The notes under the pieces were generated by a model, which saw only the letters and a list, made by a program, of their open reading frames with translations, ran no database searches and had not been told where the DNA came from. Made by a program: the position numbers and the translations under genes. Positions 1 to 5,911 of a stretch of 5,911 nucleotides of DNA are shown piece by piece. This DNA is from Deltaproteobacteria bacterium. GTDB lineage: Bacteria > Desulfobacterota > Binatia > DP-6. Within the stretch, counting starts at the first letter, position 1; every line of letters begins with the position of its first letter. The DNA is taken from positions 1 to 5,911 of the forward strand of contig VBLD01000113.1 of assembly GCA_005879205.1 (NCBI GenBank), written 5' to 3'.

Positions 1-2469
<2,469 letters not shown>

Positions 2470-2473
<4 letters not shown>

Positions 2474-4923
2474 CCGCGCCGCCCGAGCGCGGCACGCCGC
2501 TCGCCGACCTGCTCCAGGCGCTGGCGCCGCCCCTCGATTACCTCGCCGCCGACGACTTCCGCCGGCTCGACCAGACGCGGCTCCCGCTCGCGGCCCTCGC
2601 CGCGCGCGTGGCGCGCGCCCGGGCGGAGGGGCCGGCGGCCGCCGCCGCGCCGCTCGCGGAGCTCGACGCCGTGCTCGCCACCCTCCAGCAGGAGCCGCCC
2701 GAGGCGCACGGACCCGCCCTCCGGCGCGCCCACGCGCTCCTGCCGGCGCTGCGTGAGGCGGCCGCCACGCCGTCGGGGTGGGCGGAGTACCACCCCGCCG
2801 CCGGTGCCGTGGAGGCGGCGCTCGCGGCGCTCGGCCGATCGGTCGAGGCGGTGCGCGCGGTCGGGCCGAAACGGGCGGCCGATCTGGCGCGCTTCGGCCT
2901 CGCGACCGTGGAGGACCTCCTCTATCACCTGCCGTTCCGCTACGAGGACCGGCGAGCGCTCAGGCGGCTCGCCACGCTCCAGGTGGGCGAGGAGGCGACC
3001 GCCGTCGGCGAGGTGGTGCGGGCGAGGGAAGGGCGGGTCGGCCGAAGCGGCCGTCGCATCCTCGAGGTGGTGCTGCGCGACGGCGACGGCATCCTGCTCC
3101 TCGTCTGGTTCCACCAGATCCTCTACTTCAGCCGGCGGCTGGCGCCCGGCCAGCGGCTGGTGGTGCACGGCAAGGTCGAGCCGCCGCTCGGTGGCGGCGC
3201 GTTCCGCATGATCCACCCCGAGATCGAGACGCTGGCTCGGGACGAGGCGGTCGCCGCGCGCGTGCTGCCGGTCTACGAGAAGCCGACGGAGATGCACGCC
3301 GGCGCGATGCGCCGCATCGTGCACGCGGCGGTCGAGGAGTTCGCCGAGCGCGTACCGAGCGCCTTGCCGGCGGAGATCGCCGCCCGCCAGCGGCTCGTCG
3401 ACCTGGCGCGTGCGCTCCACCACGTGCATCGCCCTGCGCCCGAGGCCGACCTCGAGGCACTCGGCGCCTCGCGCTCGCTCGCCCACCGCTCGCTCATCTT
3501 CGACGAGCTTTTCTTCCTCCAGCTCGGCCTGGCGCTCCGGCGGAGCGCCGCCGGACAGGAGCCGGGCACGGCGTTTCCGCCGTCGACGCGTCTCGTCCCG
3601 GCGCTCCGCGCGCGGCTGCCGTTCCGGCCGACCGGCGCGCAGGAGCGGGCCTTCACCGAGATCCAGAAGGATCTGGCGCGGCCCCATCCGATGCGACGGC
3701 TGCTGCAGGGCGACGTCGGCAGCGGCAAGACGCTGGTGGCGCTGCTCGCGGCCCTCGCCGTGATCGAGACGGGCCATCAGGCGGCGCTCATGGCCCCGAC
3801 CGAGCTCCTGGCCGAGCAGCACCTGGAGACCGTGCGGCCGCTCACCGAGCCGCTCGGGGTGGGGGCCGTGCTGCTCACCGGCGCGGTCAAGGGTCGCGCG
3901 CGGCGCGAGGCGCTCGGCGGTCTCGCCGACGGGAGGATTCCGCTCGCGGTCGGTACGCATGCGCTCATCCAGGAAGGGGTCACGTTTGCGCGCCTGGGCC
4001 TCGCGATCGTCGACGAGCAGCACCGCTTCGGGGTGCTCCAGCGGGCCGCGCTGCAGCGCCAGGCGGGGGAGCGAGCGGTCGACGTGCTCGTCATGAGCGC
4101 CACGCCCATCCCGCGCACCCTGGCGCTGACCCTCTACGGCGACCTCGCCGTCTCCACGCTGGACGAGCTGCCGCCCGGCCGCACGCCGATCACCACCCGG
4201 CTCTGCCGCGAATCGCGTCGCGACGAGGTGTACGCGCGCATCCGCGAGGCCGTGGCCGCGGGCCACCAGGCCTACATCGTCTACCCGCTCGTCGAGGAGT
4301 CCGAGAAGTCGTCGCTCCGGGCGGCGTCGACCATGGTGCACGAGCTTGCCGCGGGACCCCTGGCCGGCCTCCGGCTGGCACTCGTCCACGGCCGGATGAA
4401 GGCGGAGGAGAAGGACCGGGTGATGCGCCGGTTCAAGGCGAGGGACTTCGACGTGCTGGTCTCGACGACGGTGATCGAGGTCGGCATCGACGTGCCCAAT
4501 GCGACCGCGATCGTGATCGAGCACGCCGAGCGCTTCGGCCTGGCACAGCTCCACCAGCTCCGGGGACGGGTCGGACGGGGGCAGGCGCCCGGGCACTGCT
4601 GTCTGGTCGTCCCCGACTGGACCGGCGAGGATGCGTACCAGCGACTCACCACCCTCGAGCGCTCGACCGACGGCTTCTACATCGCCGAGGCCGACCTCGC
4701 GCTCCGTGGACCCGGCGATTTCCTCGGGACCCGCCAGGCCGGCCTGCCGCCCTTTCGCGTGGCGAGCCTGGTGCGCGACACGGCGCTGCTGCGCGCCGCC
4801 CGCGACGAGGCGCTCGGATGGCTCGCGCGCGATCCCGATCTCTCGCAGCCCCAATCGGAGACCGTGCGCGCGGTGCTACGCCATCGCTGGAAGGGACGGC
4901 TCGGGCTCGCGCAAGTGGGATAG
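2470..4923 (+). CDS. recG: ATP-dependent DNA helicase RecG, complete, with N-terminal extension
   Basis: RecG is a monomeric superfamily 2 double-stranded DNA translocase that reverses stalled replication forks and processes Holliday junctions, D-loops and R-loops. The 817-residue product contains: an N-terminal extension (about 1-125) like the RecG_N region of some other RecGs; the wedge/OB domain (about 126-270), with a helix-hairpin-helix-like VGPKRAADL from residue 131 and HLPFRYEDR at 153-161; and the helicase core. Visible motifs are Walker A GDVGSGKT (414-421), Ia APTELLAEQH, motif II DEQH (515-518), motif III SAT (543-545) and motif VI QLHQLRGRVGR (693-703). The RecG-specific translocation motif DLALRGPGDFLGTRQAG is at 742-758, and the GRLGLAQVG tail is typical. 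E. coli RecG is 693 residues, so the extra length is at the N-terminus. No key residue is missing. The ATG overlapping the carB stop is the best start; the same frame has no stop back to about position 103, but that stretch is carB read out of frame. Confidence 0.98.
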
Positions 4924-4938
4924 CTGTCGGCGCGGCGG

Positions 4939-5911
4939 TCAGGGCGCGACGCCGTGCCGGGCCTTCCAGACCGCGACGGCGCCGTCCCACACGGAGCGGT
5001 CTGTCGTCACCGTGAAGCAGGGCGGCAGCGGAGCCGGATACGGTCCCTGTCCGAGCCACACCATCACGTTGTTCGAACAGCTGACGAGGCTCGAGGGGAC
5101 CCCCATCGTGTTGCTACCGCTCTCCGCCACCTGCTCCGCCATGAAGACGTTGTCGTCGAGCTCGAGCTGCGTCGCCAGGTCGCTCCACTTGAAGAACTGC
5201 CCGTTACCCAGGTCCGTCGCCAGGCCGCCCCGCGGGCCGGGCATCGGCTGGAGCCGCATCAGCGACTTCCGGATGGTGAGCAACTCGTTCCGGCCGTCGT
5301 ATCCGGAGGCGATGATCGCGGTCGACGGCCGCTCGCTGATCCCGACGTAGCAGCCGTCGAACAGCGAGTCGTCGATCAGCCCGCCCCGGACGTGGTCGTT
5401 CTCGACGCAGTCGTCGCGGACGTAGGTGAGCCATGAGCCACGGATGGTGAAGGGGCCGGCAATCGGTCGGATGCCGTCGGTCACGTTGTCGATGCGAATG
5501 CTCTCGACCGTGAAGAAGGGGTTCTCGAAGCGTATGCCGGCGTTGTTCAGGATGTGCATCTGATCCCAGGTGAGGCTCCGGTCGTACTGGCCGAGCTCCA
5601 CCCCGCCCGAGAAGCAGATCACGCTGCCGCCACCCAGGTTGACCGGATAGAGGTCGGTCGGCGACGGGAGGAACGTGGCTTGCCGGGCGTCGAGCCGTGT
5701 GAGGTCGAGCAGCGAGCGGTTGTCGAAGGAGGTCGCCCACGTCCCGGTGACCGTGATCAGCGGGCCCGCCCCATCGAGGCAGCTCGGGATCGACGTGGTC
5801 GTGGTGGTGGACGACGTGGTGGTCGTGGTGGTGGACGGCGCGGTGCTCGTGGTGGTGGACGGCGTGGTGGTCGTGGTGGTGGACGGCGCGGTGCTCGTGG
5901 TGGTGGACGGC
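4939..5911 (-). CDS. Putative exported protein: Thr/Ser/Pro repeat linker plus predicted parallel beta-helix domain, N-terminus off window
   Basis: I do not recognise a named gene. The frame is open from the right edge to a TGA at 4939-4941, giving 323 residues of the C-terminal part. Residues 1-40 are almost entirely Thr, Ser and Pro in eight-residue repeats (PSTTTSTA alternating with PSTTTTTT), like the flexible linkers of exported proteins. Residues 44-323 look like a right-handed parallel beta-helix: a short motif (hydrophobic, two polar, Ser/Asn, two hydrophobic) recurs as IRGSWL (156), IDDSLF (179), IRKSLM (213), LDDNVF (251) and CSNNVM (278). Six cysteines (44, 99, 168, 187, 278, 298) fit a disulfide-bonded exported protein. 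No catalytic residues can be named. A GTG at 5620-5622 could be taken as a start, but the same frame reads smoothly upstream into the linker, so the real start and any signal peptide lie beyond the window. The gene converges on recG, with 15 bp between the stops. Binding protein, lyase-like enzyme and structural surface protein all remain possible. Confidence 0.8.
   Translation of the reverse strand, partial: PSTTTSTAPSTTTTTTPSTTTSTAPSTTTTTTSSTTTTTSIPSCLDGAGPLITVTGTWATSFDNRSLLDLTRLDARQATFLPSPTDLYPVNLGGGSVICFSGGVELGQYDRSLTWDQMHILNNAGIRFENPFFTVESIRIDNVTDGIRPIAGPFTIRGSWLTYVRDDCVENDHVRGGLIDDSLFDGCYVGISERPSTAIIASGYDGRNELLTIRKSLMRLQPMPGPRGGLATDLGNGQFFKWSDLATQLELDDNVFMAEQVAESGSNTMGVPSSLVSCSNNVMVWLGQGPYPAPLPPCFTVTTDRSVWDGAVAVWKARHGVAP
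5800..5911. repeat. 24-bp tandem repeats with 48-bp alternating order, coding for the Thr/Ser/Pro linker
   Basis: Four full 24-bp units (5800, 5824, 5848, 5872) and a partial fifth (5896-5911) all begin CGTGGTGGTGGACG on the + strand. They alternate between two variants that end CGTGGTGGT or CGCGGTGCT, so 5824-5863 is identical to 5872-5911 over 40 bases. The unit is a multiple of three and the frame stays open, so changes in copy number would lengthen or shorten the linker by eight residues per unit. The array continues past the window edge, so the total copy number is unknown. Confidence 0.95.

Noticed and set aside
4928..4954. Possible terminator hairpin (CGGCG at 4928 pairing with CGCCG at 4950).
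   Set aside because: Only five base pairs around a long loop and no U-run; chance pairing is expected in sequence this GC-rich.
2778..5015. A 745-codon + strand frame overlapping recG.
   Set aside because: Arg/Ala/Gly/Pro-rich out-of-frame reading of recG with no domain; recG has every helicase motif in the other frame.
4954..5436. + strand open frames (4954-5436 and 4631-5350) across the beta-helix gene.
   Set aside because: The - strand frame here has a coherent linker, regularly recurring beta-helix motifs and spaced cysteines, while the + strand readings have none and one runs into recG.
5620..5622. GTG as the start codon of the - strand gene.
   Set aside because: The frame continues upstream through sensible protein (a cysteine, a hydrophobic strand pattern and the Thr/Ser/Pro linker), and starting here would cut into the predicted domain.
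5800..5911. CRISPR-like direct repeats.
   Set aside because: The units are contiguous with no unique spacers, keep the reading frame and encode a simple Thr/Ser/Pro linker.

Overview
The window is 5.9 kb of very GC-rich bacterial chromosome (about 70% G+C by eye, with a strong preference for G or C at third codon positions). It holds two conserved housekeeping genes on the + strand and one exported-type accessory gene on the - strand. High G+C, deltaproteobacteria-like CarB and RecG sequences, a RecG with an N-terminal extension, and a secreted-type protein with a long Thr/Ser/Pro linker suggest a deltaproteobacterial or related uncultured lineage (Desulfobacterota, Myxococcota or Binatota type). 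That placement is an inference with low confidence. Phylogeny of the CarB and RecG proteins would settle it.

Layout. Positions 1-2473 (+) encode the C-terminal three quarters of carB, the large subunit of carbamoyl phosphate synthetase; the first 236 or so residues lie off the left edge. Positions 2470-4923 (+) encode a complete recG, the branched-DNA helicase. Its ATG overlaps the carB stop in an ATGA, so the two are probably co-transcribed and translationally coupled. After a 15-bp gap with no convincing terminator, positions 4939-5911 (-) encode the C-terminal part of a convergent gene. Its product has a Thr/Ser/Pro repeat linker, encoded by 24-bp tandem repeats that run off the right edge, followed by a predicted right-handed parallel beta-helix domain with six cysteines. 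No gap without a gene exceeds 15 bp.

How the genes relate. CarB makes carbamoyl phosphate for pyrimidine and arginine synthesis, and RecG remodels stalled forks and recombination intermediates. They share no pathway, and the coupling looks like housekeeping operon packing. The convergent gene looks functionally unrelated.

I see no mobile element, CRISPR array, RNA gene or defence system, and no strong case for a new system. The points most worth a second look are a 10-residue in-frame gap in an otherwise well conserved part of CarB, loss of an ornithine-contact aspartate in its regulatory domain, and the repeat-linked beta-helix protein at the right edge.
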